Part shown: positions 1-13,100 of the stretch, piece after piece
Position numbering within the stretch: the first letter of the stretch is position 1
Layout of the letters: each line of letters starts with the position of its first letter
NCBI GenBank assembly: GCA_019916065.1
Contig: CM034244.1
Span: forward strand, 25,288,471 to 25,352,470
DNA: 64,000 nt
From: Vitellaria paradoxa
Lineage: Eukaryota > Streptophyta > Magnoliopsida > Ericales > Sapotaceae
Reading direction: 5' to 3'
The notes under the pieces: model-generated
Seen by the model: only the letters and a program-made list of their open reading frames with translations
Told to the model about the DNA's origin: nothing
The model's database searches: none
Translations under genes and position numbers: made by a program

Positions 1-1623
1 TTGATATTATATTTTGTTTGGGTTAAGGGGTATTGAAAATATTGGATATACATGCCCAAGGGTTGAAAGTTCTGAACCCCGTGCGGGTTAGTGATTGAAT
101 CTAGTAGGTTAATAACCTATGAAATGAACTGATCCATAAAGGTGGCATATAATATTCCTAAAGTTTTGACTTAGGAAGTAGATACTGAAGGATGGTGTGA
201 TTAATATTCATAAGAATTTGGCTTAGGAAGCAAACATTGAAGGATGGTGTATATTATTGGTCCTGTATCTACGAAACAACCAAGTAGCAATATTTAAAAC
301 TAATATGTTTTATTTTAATGTGTTATGTGATGTTAATACACGATTAAATTGTAAAAAATGAGAAATAAATAAATTTAATTTCTTATTTAAGGTTGTCATA
401 TGAGATTGTTACTGGTGCTGAGATTTTCACTTAGTAGTATGTTATGACATTATTGCATTTATACGATTATTAGGGTTCTAAGAATACGTGGTATTAGTAC
501 TCATTTTTTTTTATAGCTTGTGATACAGATAATAAGTTTGAGTCGCATGCTAGACCTACTAAACAAACGAAATAAAATTTTATTAATTTTTATTTTCATG
601 CATTGCAATTTTTTTAGATTGTTAGTGTGGAATGTAATAAGTCTTTATTTGTGAAATGGATATTAATTTCTTTTATTTGATTTTTGGAAGACTGTTTGGG
701 ACTCGTTTTAAGGGCTTGTAGTTATGTTTTGAAACTTTGTTGCATAATTTAATTGTTCTGGCTAAGGCATTTACCTAAACTTAAAATACAAATTTATTTA
801 TTTTATATTTTATTTATATTTATTACTCCATAGTGTATGTATATAACTCTGATGTGAAACAAGAAAAGTGATTATATAGTTTTTAGTATGTGTTCTTTTA
901 TTTGCGTACTCGAGACATAGAATTTGAGGCGTGACGTGACAAGGATAATGTTTGGGGTTGAGTTTAATGGGAACGAGATAGTCTTGTAATATAACCATCC
1001 CAATTGTATGTATAATGATAAGATTATGGTTAATGATTAACACTGATAGCGTGATATGAATTCTGTTAAGTATTATATATATATATATATTGATGTGAAT
1101 GCATAATAATTACCAGTTATTGATGTTGCTATATGTTGTATGATAGCAGTATTCTAGGACATGTGGTCACATATTATACTTGTTTATGTGTATCATAGGC
1201 ACGCATGGATTTAGTACTCATATTCTTACAAACTGTGTTGTGGGTGTAGAGCTTGAGATTTAGATGGTTCCAATCTCGTTTTGACGTATTTTGAGTTATT
1301 ACTATAATTTTGATCTCCGAGGAGATGTATTATTTTGTATTATATATTTATCTTGAAGATTTATTATTTTGTAATTAGATGCTTATTTTGTTGATTTGAT
1401 TTGATTTGATTGTAAAGTCTTAATGCACCTAGATATTACTCTGGTTATTTTAATAAAACACTGTTGCCTGGTTGTGACTAAGACTTTTGGCTATTCACAA
1501 ACTATTATTTTATTCAGGTGTTTGCTCTAGCATGATTGTATGACTTCGATTAAATTTTATGATATTTATTATTTGCATATGATTAGTGTTCACAACTAAG
1601 GTTATAACAACCGGGGCGTGACA
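1..1623 (-). repeat. Possible Ty3/gypsy LTR end
   Basis: Read on the minus strand, position 1623 starts TGTCACGCCCCGG, the form in which many plant gypsy LTRs begin. The AT-rich stretch to its left has no coding capacity and includes a (TA)n run near 1076-1090. No second LTR, primer-binding site or target duplication is visible, so this may be a solo or edge-truncated LTR. Only the 1623 border is suggested by sequence. Confidence 0.3.
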
Positions 1624-3169
1624 TGTTTTGTGTATTTAATAAGTGTGTGTGATATTTTAATTGTTTTATTTTTATATGCAAAATAATAGTAAACTGGGGA
1701 TTTTTATTTTATGCTATCGGGAACCGATACCGAAATCATTGATGCATTCAGTGGATTCAAATATATTTTAAATAGAATCACATTCATGAATTTATTTAAA
1801 TGTTCATGAGTTCAAAATCTTTCGATTTTCTAGTCCTCAAAGTGATTTTTAAATTGAGATAATTAGAGCAGGTTGAGGAGCCCCTTTCGTTGATCCTTTA
1901 ATTCATTCTCATAGGTGATAAGATTAGATACCCATTAATCTTTTATCTTAAACACGATGCATAATGGTTGAATGAGCCATGTTTTCTACTGTTGCTTCGA
2001 AAAATATGAAAGTGCACATCATGATTGATTGACACTCAAAAAAATTGTTCCCTATCTTAAAGTGTAGAAGTTAACGTAAAGTAATAAAAACCTATTAAGT
2101 GTAGGGTCAAATTCACAGGGAAATGACTAATCAAGTAAATCCACAATTTCCTTCTCTAGACTAATAAATGTCACACAATTAAAATTAGATAAAATAAATT
2201 TCAATTTTTTAAATTATAAAAAGATATTCTAATAAATTCTAAAACAAAGTAGCATAAAAATAAATGATTAATAAATTAAAACTATTTTAATGCTAAAATT
2301 TAAAAACTTGAATCAAACATAAAACTCACGGTAAAAATTATATATATTTGATTAGCCACCACTCTTCCAACAAGATTTATCTTTTACTGTTCATTAGGCT
2401 TTCAAATTCCAGTTCCATTTCCAACATTAGGAGTAGTTAAAGTTAGGGTAGGAGTAGAGTGGTATAGAACAATTGAAGTGTTGGGCTTCTATCAATTTAA
2501 TCATTCTGAGGAGGTCAAAATTGAGAAGACAAATATTTCCTGATAAAATATCATTGGTTCTGCTTCTTTGATTTGAATGAAACAATTATTTTTTGCAATT
2601 GGATGTGTTTAAAAGTTTTTTGAAAGATAAAGTCTTTTAACACTAAGGTAGGTCAGTCCGTTTCCCTTGATTCACGGCGTATCATCAACACACACAACCG
2701 TATAATTGATTCTAGCATGCGCTCGCGTGCACACACTTTGAGATCCAGAACCGGGAAAGACGATGAAATTATTGTAGGAACCAAACACCCCCATTTTTGA
2801 GGATACGATATCGGGTTTAGACGTGTTGTTTAGAATACTTTTATTTTCATTTTTACCGATCAAAGTATTAAAGTGAGACCAGTAGAATAATAATTTATTC
2901 CCACTCTTGTCCCGACATAGATTTTAGATTTTTCTCAACTTGGTCGTACCCATAAATCATAAGACTACCACGCACAACAGTTTAGTGTATTTGCACCGAG
3001 GAAATAAGGAAATAACAAACGTTAATATCCTGTGTAAACCTTGACAATAGCATCACTAGAAACAATCAGGACAAAAATATTTTAATCAAAAAAAAAAAAA
3101 AAAAAAAACTAGATTCCCATTAACAATCCTTATCAATTCAGTCTATTTCATCTTTTCTCTTGTTTTCCG
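1624..3169. other. Non-coding AT-rich intergenic DNA
   Basis: No gene is supported. It includes a stretch around 2040-2330 that looks like degenerate repeat DNA and a 24-base A run near 3086-3109. The small open frame at 2672-2863 has no recognisable family. Confidence 0.4.
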
Positions 3170-3430
3170 GAGAAGAAAGGTACATTAAATTGCAACAACA
3201 ACAACAAACAAAATAATGAACAACAACTTACATCAAAAACAAAAATTCCACACCCTAGCTTTTGGGTGAGGAGCAGGGAGTAGAATTAAGGAAATCTTCA
3301 CAAAATATACAGAATTCCCTGCTGCATGTAGGAAACTGAGGTTTTCTTTCTAAATTCAGAAGCCGCTGAAAGGAACCATTATAGCTTCTCTGTTAGCATG
3401 TACCACCACTCAGCAGACCGCTAATCATGT
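3170..3430 (-). other. Probable 3' UTR of the TSL gene
   Basis: Downstream of the stop on the minus strand the sequence is non-coding. It becomes T-rich, with TTGTTGTTGTTG and AATTTAATG near 3180-3235, typical of plant far-upstream and near-upstream polyadenylation signals. The exact end is an inference and no transcript is available. Confidence 0.4.
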
Positions 3431-3526
3431 TCATTTCTTTGTGTACGTAAGATATGGATCTTGAGCAATAGTTAAAACATCTGGCCTCTCTGCCTGGTTA
3501 TAAGTTAAACATCGCCTAATAAAATC
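3431..3526 (-). CDS. TSL: TSL last exon and stop codon
   Basis: 96-nt exon reading [20 protein letters not shown] then [11 protein letters not shown] and TGA at 3433-3431. It contains the conserved arginine of kinase subdomain XI (AERPD). The acceptor is CTGCAG. Confidence 0.95.
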   Translation of the reverse strand, partial: DFIRRCLTYNQAERPDVLTIAQDPYLTYTKK

Positions 3527-6500
3527 CTGCAGAGAGTCAAAGAAAAGTTGGGAAAATATATGTATGATAGAACTAGTATCCTTCACAACCGCAGGGTTGA
3601 TGAGCAGGTAACAGTGTCGTATAGTTGATCTAGGATGTAAATTGCTTTGCACAAAACAAGTAATAATTACAATGTCAACCCTTTCATGCAATGGTGCTGC
3701 ACAGTAACCTATCTTAAGCTTAGAAAAGAAAATGCCCTCACAAGATGTTTGATCTTGATCAAAAGAAAGGTTTTCTGATCTTACGTAACGTGACAAAGAA
3801 AATTAATTTAGTTGGTTATTTATTTATTTATTTATTTATTCTTACTTCATCTTTCTTTCTACTAATTTTTATTTTTATCTTCATTTAAAAATTACACATT
3901 AACTACATAGTCGCAGCGAAGAAATGGGAAGAACCAACCTTCGCTTCATTTGAGACAGTAGGTCTGGAAGGGAATTCCACCTTGCGAGCTTTGATAATAG
4001 TATCTTCGCGTAAAATCCGCTCTTGTGTTTGGTCATGCCCGAAAGGCCGTCTGCCGAAGAGCATTTGGTAAAATAAAATACCAGCTGACCAAACATCAAC
4101 CTAGTATGCAAAGAAAAGACGATAGGAACTACTTCAGCCTGAGAAAATGAATGGTTGAATTGAACATGTGAAACATTGAAATCATTAAAAGTTTTGATTA
4201 CAAACAGACACTTAAAAGGAACTCAGTCAATCAGGTATTGCTACAGAGGGAAAGCGGGTGCACCAAGTATGAGTAAGAGAAGGCAATCACTCCTCCCATA
4301 ATTTGTAAAATGTCATCAAAAAATAAATTTACTTAGTCTCACTAACCTTTGAAGATATGAGGGGTGTCTTGCTTAGCTCAAAGCATTCTGGAGGCAGATA
4401 CCTGAATTTACAGTATGACAAACTGTCAACTGATTGCTAATTTAGCAACAGGTAAAAACATATAGAAGTGCACTTACCAATGTATATGTGTATATATATA
4501 CAGAAAGCAAAAAAAGGAGGAAAGACACAACAATAAGTACAGCTTAAAACTAAGGAGCTTTTGGCATTTGGAATACTGGATGAGTTTGTTCTCATTCAGA
4601 AATGACAAATGAAATATGGAAAAACCCATTTCAAAGCAGTTAATTTCAACACTTCACAAAAACATAAGCATGCAATGAACTAAAATGCTCATCTTGAACA
4701 CAAACAAATTCAACCAGAACAAAGCAGCAGAAAGAGAAGCATGGAACAAAGTAGAATGCTCATCTTGAACACGAACAAATTCAACCAGGACAAGGCAACT
4801 GAATCTTCAAACTAAATGTGCTTCTCAACAAAATATGCGATGAATCCATATAAACCAATAAGATTTACCACAAACAAGGCTTCAGTGCTAGATCCTGAGA
4901 CAAACTTCTACGCCATGCATGAAGCATGAACAAACAACAAAAAATGTTTCCAAAAAAACCTAATCAAATAAAATTGGGTAACAAAGTGGCCCAATACTTG
5001 ACTATATCAAAACAAAACTGGTAACGACATGAACACATTGAAACGAAAACAAGTGAAGGTGAACATCAATTACAATAAACCTACCAAAGAAACTCATCAA
5101 AGCACCCTGAACTAACCAAATCCAAAAAACTAAGGTGCCATTTGATATGTCTGTTTTGAGCCCATTTTTCATTTTACATTTTCGAAAATAAGAAAAACAG
5201 CACAAGACACATTTGGTCATTTGTGTTTTCAAAATCTGCTTTAGAAAACAAACAATGGGTTTACACAAGAAATGCAAAATGGCAAAGTCGTTTTGGGGAA
5301 AAAATCAGTTTGAATTGAGAGATCGGAGTGGCAATGCGATTTTAGTCTAGGGTGTCCATTGCAAGGCATCCTCCACATGGCTTACTCTCACTTCCTCTCT
5401 CTCCCTCTCCCACCACCCCAAATCAATTTTCTCTTAATGAACTCCTCTCTCTCTCTTGCTACATATATATGTAGATGAAACCCATGCCCACATTTCAGTG
5501 ACGCTTTTCTTTTTTCTTCTTTTTTTTTTTATTTTTTATTTTTGGCTACTTCTGAGATTGCATTTGGCTAGAGGTCCTTAGAAAACGTTATCAAAATAGT
5601 TGTTTTTTCTTTTTTTTTTTAATGTTTTCCTCGTATAAAAGCACTCTTTGAAATGACATTTTCTACTTATGGAAATGCTATTTCAAATAATGTTTTAACT
5701 AACAGTATTTTAATAAATAGTTAAAAAACAGCGACATTTGCCTAAATATTTGGCACAGAAGCAAAAGAAAAAAAAATAACTTTAGCTTCTCCTAATTCAA
5801 TTGGAATAAAAATGGCAACTCAGTACCATATGGGGGGAATGGGGAGGGTCAAATGTTGGCATTGGCCAACTATAATATTCTACACCAAATAGAGACCCAC
5901 TAAAATTTAATATAATGACAAAGCCATTACATCTATCTAGTGTCATTCTAACTCATAAACTACAAAAAAAGTAAGAACTCAAATTGTCTTAAAACAAAAT
6001 ATATATGAAGGCTTAGGCATGCTCCATATGGATTTTTGGACTTGCCCCCCTTTTCTTATGTTGGTCTGCATCGGCATTTAATAAGTTTCATTAAAACTTC
6101 CTGATGAGGACATCATCTAGATTTTTATTTCTTTTATTTTTATTATTATTATTATTATTATTATTTGGACCCATTTGTTTTTGGGCTATTTTAGTATCGG
6201 TTTATTTTATTTTAGACCTTTTGTGTTAGGCCCATGATATTTTCTATTTAAACCCTAATTAGGGTTAACAGAAGAGGATTGATTGATTGATTGATTGAAT
6301 AATATTGCTGGCTGTGTTTTTCTTTCCTCTCTTTTCTTCTAATTCTTCTTCTCTTCTTCTCTACTTTCTTCTTTCTCTTGCTTTCTCTCTATTCTTTCTT
6401 TACTTTTAATTGTTGTTCCGCATCAACTTGGTATTAGAGCGAATCCCTGGTGCAAAAGAAAAATATCAAATCACCGTTTTCAGCCGTGAAAAAAAAAAAC

Positions 6501-7077
6501 CCTAGCCACAGCCACAGCCGCTGCCGCTGCCATACGCGTACGCGTCATCACCCTCAAGACCTTCATATACACTTTCGTGCATTTCCGGCTACACTCAGCT
6601 CCGGCGACCTACACCACCGGAATCACCTACCTCCGGCGAACTCACCGGTGACCCCAACAACCTCCGGTGACTTTTCCGGCGACCGGCCGGCGACTTCCCG
6701 ACGAACTCCGATGAAGTCTAGCAACACCACCTGCCTCCGGTGAACTCCCAGTTGACCCCGGTGACCTCCAGCGACCTCTGACAGCTTTTCCGGCGAACTT
6801 CTGGTGACTTCGATGAATTCCAGAACACTCTGTCAATCTATTTTGGCAAATTTTAAGCAACAAGACAGCCAACTACTTATTCGGATGTTTCAAAAGTGAA
6901 CACTTTATATAGTTTGAAGCAAATGTTTGGATTAGATACAATTCTCTCATTGTTAATTATGATAAATGCTTATATCATATGGCAGCATGAATTGCATAAA
7001 TTTGAACTTGAACCTTGCCTATTTGTTTCATTTATCCTACTTCCTATTTCTCTTTTGAATTTAGTTAATTGTTGCCC

Positions 7078-7111
<34 letters not shown>

Positions 7112-10100
7112 ACTCACCCATTGCTTGCCTAAATTATTTGTTGAGTTCCATTTATTAGATTTGCTATTCCTATTTTAAGCATACTAGGATTTTATATTTT
7201 TATTACTTTCTTTTTCAATTTTCTTTAATATTAGCATTAAAAAAAAAAAAATTACTTCTGCCCTTTTGCCATGAATTTCGAAAACCAATCATATTGGAAT
7301 AATAAAGTAGGACTTCATTCTATTCATCAAACTTACGTCAAAGATCTTCCCTATTTTAGTGGCACTATCGATCCTCCTGAGTTTCTTGACTGGGTAGATA
7401 ATATCGAATACATTTTTAACTATCACGATCTGTCTGATGACCAATGTATTCGTCTGGCCAAAATAAGATTGACAAATTATGCTAGAGAGTATTAGCAAAA
7501 AGTTGAGTTATACCATAGACATGTTACTCAATGGGCTTTGATGAAACAAATTTTGAGTGATCGATTTGTTCCTAAAAGTTTTATAGATAAGGCATGGTCT
7601 CAGTTAATGCGTCTTAAACAGGAGGATTCTTCTGTTGATGACTATTTTGATCAATTTAAAACTCTTAGGAAGTGGTCTAACTTTCAAAATGAGCCTTGTG
7701 CCATCAGTAGATTTGTTCTTGGGCTAAGGCCTTGCATCCGTGAGGTAGTTCAGCGATACACTCATAAGACGTTAAATGAAGCTTATTCCAAAGCTTTAGA
7801 AATTGAAAAATATTATAAGTTTGAGTCTTATGAGTCTATGTCAGAGTTAAAGTACCCTATACAAACTATTGAGTTACAACGTCCATCTCCTAAACCTGGT
7901 GCCCCTATTGTTTCTGTTGATACTTCTGATTCTTTTATTAATTCTCCTCCTTTGACACTTGATCATATTGAGTCACCAAATCCTCAAAATGTGTCTAAAG
8001 TAGTTGAATTAGTTCCACCGTCATCTTACCTTGATTTTGTTGATTTATTTGAGGACATCATGAATAATGATCGTCAAGATTACATAGACTTTATCATTGG
8101 TGATGGTTATTTTTTCAAGGGATATTATTTAAGCATCTTAAGAGTTTTACTTAGTGACTTCATCAGTCGAGAGTTCTTTGAGTCTATGTCCAAGTTGTTC
8201 TTCCGTGAGATTACTCAGTTGCATGAATCCTCCTCACTTCTAGTGTATAACAGAAGCATTCTTGTATATATTGAACAACTTCTCTTACAAGTTATGCGTA
8301 GCATCTCTTACTGCTATTCTATTGATCTCATTGAGTTTCCAGCAACTTATTCTGCATTGAGATATTCTAATTTGACAAGTTCATTTGCATCCTCCCTCAT
8401 CATTTTCTCTCAACCATGTATTCCACCCTTTTTTGATAATGCTGATATTAATTGGAAAATTGGGTTGAGTAATAATTATTATAAATTTCCTACTTATGTT
8501 ATTGATGAGAATAAAGAATTTAATGGATGTAACTTAATGATGACTTATGCATTGCATACTTACTACCTCATATCGTCGTGCCAAAATTTGCATGCCGAAA
8601 ATGTTGGGCCATTCTATATCTTTTGTGATCCTAATCCCAATGCAATTTTTTTCACTTTGCCATGTGATATGAGTTTTGTAATAATTTGGCATGTGGAGAA
8701 CTTGTTATCTTGTGGAGGCATCTTTGGGCCTCAAATATTGTCTGCAGGTTATGGAGATATTTTTATAACGATTCCAGTTCCTCCACCTCTTCAGTGTTGC
8801 CTATCTGTGTTCGATGTTGAGGATCTCATTTTCCTTCAACTTCAAAGATGTCTTGTCAAGTGGAAAATGCGACATGATAATAGTGCTAAGTTTTCAACTC
8901 GACGGAGTCGAGTTTTTCTCAATCCAGGAGAGTTGATGAGGACATCATCTAGATTTTTATTTCTTTTATTATTATTATAATTATTATTATTATTTTATTT
9001 ATTATTTGGGCCCATTTGTTTTGGGCTTTATTAATAATGAGTTTATATTATTAGAGGTTATTTGGACCCATTTGTTTTTGGGCTATTTTAGTATCGGTTT
9101 ATTTTATTTTAGGCCTTTTGTGTTAGGCCCATGATGTTTTCTATTTAAACCCTAATTAGGGTTAACAGAAGAGGATTGATTGATTGATTGATTGATTGAA
9201 TAATATTGCTGGCTGTGTTTTTCTTTCCTCTCTTTTCTTCTAAATCTTCTTCTTTTCTTCTCTACTTTCTTCTTTCTCTTGCTTTCTCTCTATTCTTTCT
9301 TTACTTTTAATTGTTGTTCCGCATCACTTCCACTAGTAATCTTAAAACAGATAGCAATATTGCAGTAACAAATTAAGGAAGAATGGAAAGATTGAGTATC
9401 CAATTAACAATATCCCACTTTTATCATAGAAACCCAATCAAGCTCCATAAAACATTATCACCAACTGAATCAAATAGCAACCACAGTATTTACATGCACC
9501 CCCATGTGGTAGCGCCAAAACAATACAAGGATTAGAGGTTAATTTTGGGCAATGACATCTTCAGAATCAAGTTAAGATTCTTGTACAATATTAGAACGTC
9601 ATTAAGACACAACATTGCTCCAAGTAAAACAAATTATTTTCACTTTCATTAACTGCCTTTCCCTTCTACCAGAAAAAAAAATAGAACTTAATAGAAGATA
9701 CTTTCAAAATTTAGAATTTCCTTTGCATGGGAAAAAGAATTTTATTGTATAGGTGGTTGTCCAGTGGAATTCACCAAGATTTGGATAGTTTCTTATCTTC
9801 TGTTGAGAGTATGGATTTCATTCATTAGGTTTCCCAGCTACCTTTTTGTACCAGGGTGGCCTCCCGTAGATGTCTCTTTAATATATATTTAATTATATAT
9901 CAAAAAAAATAAAAAAGTAAAACTCACCCACCCTTCCATCACCTAATTCAAGTCCAAGGGCAATCATATTTATTTGGCTAAGCAATTGAGAAAGTATGAC
10001 TTTATTTCTCAATCAACATTTGTCCATGCAGTAGCAATAACAGAAACACCAGGGAATCCAACATAATCATTGTTTCCGTTTTCCAGATAAGATCAGGCTT

Positions 10101-13100
10101 ACTATAAGACAAATCCAATATATATATATATTTTGAAAGGTAGATGAATCTAATATAAGTTAAAAAAAAATGATTTTTTTCTTTTAGGGATTGAAGGCTC
10201 ATAAGTAGGTCGGAGCAAAACCAACATTTTTCTATCCTCCACAAGGAGAACGTGAAAGTCGGTGTAAAATTGCCGTATTTGCATTAGCCCAAGAGAATCT
10301 TATACTTTAAGTGAGAAGCACACAGGGAAAGATTGCATCTTAAAGAAAGCAGATTAGCAAAATTCATAATGATACAACATCACGGCTGAAGGTGAGGAAT
10401 TTGCTTATGTCCATTGTCTTTAGGCAAGTGGAAAAATACATTGCTGAGGTTAGAGCAGAAATGCACAATGATGCAGCACTTACCAATATGTTCCAGCTCC
10501 CTGTGAAGTGAGTTCCATGCCCTGAGATCCAATGTCATCCTCTACTATCTTGCTAAGACCAAAATCAGTCACTTTAGCAACACCAAACTCATCAAATAGA
10601 ACATTACCAGGCTTCAAATCATAATGGATGATCTTTTGTGTTCGTTTGTTCATGTAAACAAGACCTTGAAATATTTGAACAATAATGATCCTAGCTTCTT
10701 TCTCTGGCAGTACAGGTGTTGCTTTAAGAACTGCATCAAGATCTTTACCTGCAGAAAAGTGAGTTGATATTCATGAAGGAAAGCCAAAATTTATGTAGTA
10801 TCAAAAGCAGAATGCAAAGAAAAACATTTTCAAATAACACAAAACTAAGAGAGGAAATAAGAGCAAAAAACTCATAGGATTCATAATATACACATCTGAG
10901 AGGCTATACACACCACTACAATACTCTAAGATGGTGCAGAATGTATTTTGGTCAATTTCAAAAATATCCCAAAGCCGCACAATGTGGTGATGCACCAAGG
11001 TCTTGTGAATATTGTACTCCCGAATTGCATGTCTTATGTAACTTTGCTTCTTTTCTTCACTCCACTGAGCATTCAGACCATGAAGCTTGCATGCGACATA
11101 TCTGTGCTCCACCAAGTCAAAAGCCTGCTGGAAACTTTATACATCAAATGACTGCAAAGATGCATTCTACCATCCGCCAATAAAAGCAATACAATAATCT
11201 AGACTGCTGTTTCAAAAAATTGTGCATTTGTGTAGAACTACTGCTGTAGCAGGAAATATCTCAACTTTGAAGTGATATAATATTTGCCAAAGTTCTGACC
11301 TTGTAAACCTCACTGAACCCTCCTTTCCCAAGAAGGTTCAAGAGTGCATATCGGTGGCTCAAAATCTGAAAATTGTTAAAGCGAGAACCATCCTCATCCC
11401 GTATACGTTTCATTTCACGTATAAGCTTCCCCTTCTCTAGTTCATACCGGTCTCTCTCGCGCATGAAAGTCTCCTCCTCCTACAGGATATCCATAGTTCA
11501 ATTGTGTGTCCTTTGTTTTCTTTGCTTCCCCCCCCCCCCCCCCAAAAAAAAAAAGAAACAGGGGAAAGAAAAAAAAAGGTTCAAGTCTTTGATTACAGAG
11601 GGGTGGGAGTGAGGAGAGGATCGGAATAACAATTACCATAAATATCAACTTACACGCTTGATGCTGGCTAGACGGGATTTATAGATCTCATCCTGAATTA
11701 GAAAATCTTCTTCCTGAGATCCTGTTTCTCCTTCATTTGCATCGCCCTTGTCTTCAATGAACAATCAATACTGTTTATTATTCAGAATTTCACTAAATCG
11801 CAAAATGTAACTTCTGTTGAATTTAATCTTCATTCTACTCTGCTATATCTCATATGCACAGGATCCCTTGGCATTTCATTATGAATATCAATAACTTACC
11901 AAAAGAAAAAAAAAAAAAAAACAAGGCAAACAGAACAAAAGGAAAAAATAGAAATGCAGTGTCATGCAATTGAATATGCTCTCAACAAACACCCTTTAGG
12001 CATATCCCTTGTCTGAAGCTCATAACTGACCGTAGAAAATACAAATTAGTCCAGAAGGAACAATCAGATTTATGAAGATTCAAAAAATTTACCTGACTGT
12101 CGTTTCTTCAATGATTTCCGCTGCCGCTCAACAGCTTCCTTCATTTCTAATAAATGTCTCTACAAAAAGAAACAATCACGTCAACATAATTTCCATTAGA
12201 AAGATTTTACGTTTGGATCACAAAATCTAAGCACTTCATTATTAGAAGATATTAGTATTATTAGTATTATTAGGCGAATATTGAGTTTTCCTTTTTTGTG
12301 TTGACAGCCGTAGTTGGTTGTATTTCCTTTTCCCTTAAATTTATTTCCTTCTAAGATTGTAACATTTAATTATAAATAAGAATGCTTGGAGAGGGGAGAA
12401 TACATACTCCTCAATTCTTTTCCTGATATTCTAACATGGTATCAGAGCGGAGAAAAAAAAAAAAAAAAAAAAGGAGAGAGTTACAGAAAAAGAAAAGAGA
12501 GAAAGAGCCAAAGCATTGCTATCTGCCGCCGGTGAACTTTCCGACGACCGAAGTCACCGGCCGACCATACCTTCGAGCTCGCCAGTGGCCGGCGAACAAA
12601 ACCCTAGAAGGCCGGTTGCCTGACGAAGCCGCGGTTAGGCTCACGTGCCGCCGGAGACACTGCGTCAGCCCTCACGCACCAGGGTATCTCCGGCGCGTGT
12701 AGGCGCGTGTCCCACCGGTTGGCTTCCAGCTTCTTTGACGACGGTCGCCCGGCTTACGCAGATGTGATGGTGGTGTGATTGCTCGGTAATATCCTCACCT
12801 GATGGCCCTGTTTGTTTCGTCTGAAGACTGGTCCTTCGCCCGCTGCTTGTCCTTCGCCTGCTGTTCTTCTCGCTGACTGATTCTTTATGGTTCATTGTTT
12901 GCTGTGATGTTCCCTTTAATTGGTAGATGATTTCTGGTTTCTTTGTTGGTTGATGGATTGCCGATTTTACTGTTGGTTTGCTGCCCTGGTTGGTTTCCTT
13001 TAATTTAGCGGAGGTTGATTCCTTTTTTTTTTAGCTACGTGCCTTTGCTGGTTCTCATTAATTGGTGGGTGTTATGGCAAAATCAGAAGATCAAATCTTC

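Larger units (their letters stand above)
6102..9326 (+). mobile_element. Gag-only LTR retrotransposon (TR-GAG type)
   Basis: 3225-bp element with two LTRs (6102-6425 and 8934-9326), ends TGATGAGG and CCGCATCA, and a perfect 5-bp target duplication CTTCC at 6097-6101 and 9327-9331. A primer-binding site of the initiator-Met type (TTGGTATTAGAGC) follows the left LTR at about 6429. The only coding content is a gag-like frame at 7271-8980; protease, integrase, reverse transcriptase and RNase H are all absent. It therefore depends on another element for mobility. It lies in sense opposite to the TSL gene, inside an intron. Confidence 0.85.

Noticed and set aside
3899..4111. Minus-strand 70-codon frame over a TSL exon
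   Set aside because: It is the wrong phase of the exon at 3939-4100, whose true frame gives DVWSAG and joins its neighbours in phase.
5002..5277. 91-codon minus-strand frame
   Set aside because: It lies in intron sequence, has no recognisable domain, and its composition matches the AT-rich surroundings.
6242..6260. Interstitial telomere repeat
   Set aside because: Only one telomere-like unit in each orientation, and it recurs in the partner LTR near 9149. It is part of the LTR.
6450..6872. Pro/His/Arg-rich open frames on both strands
   Set aside because: They lie in the GC-rich leader between LTR and gag of the gag-only element and read low-complexity sequence. No family is recognisable.
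3431..11479. The kinase gene as a processed or dead copy
   Set aside because: Introns with GT/AG borders remain and no exon has a stop or shift, so a processed or decayed pseudogene does not fit.
11373..11648. Open frames through the C/A homopolymer at 11528
   Set aside because: They read poly-Pro/Lys or poly-Phe/Gly from a homopolymer and overlap a real exon on the minus strand in other phases.
12436..12895. Arg/Lys-rich open frames on both strands
   Set aside because: This is the leader of the copia element between primer-binding site and gag ATG. No domain is visible and similar leaders are non-coding.
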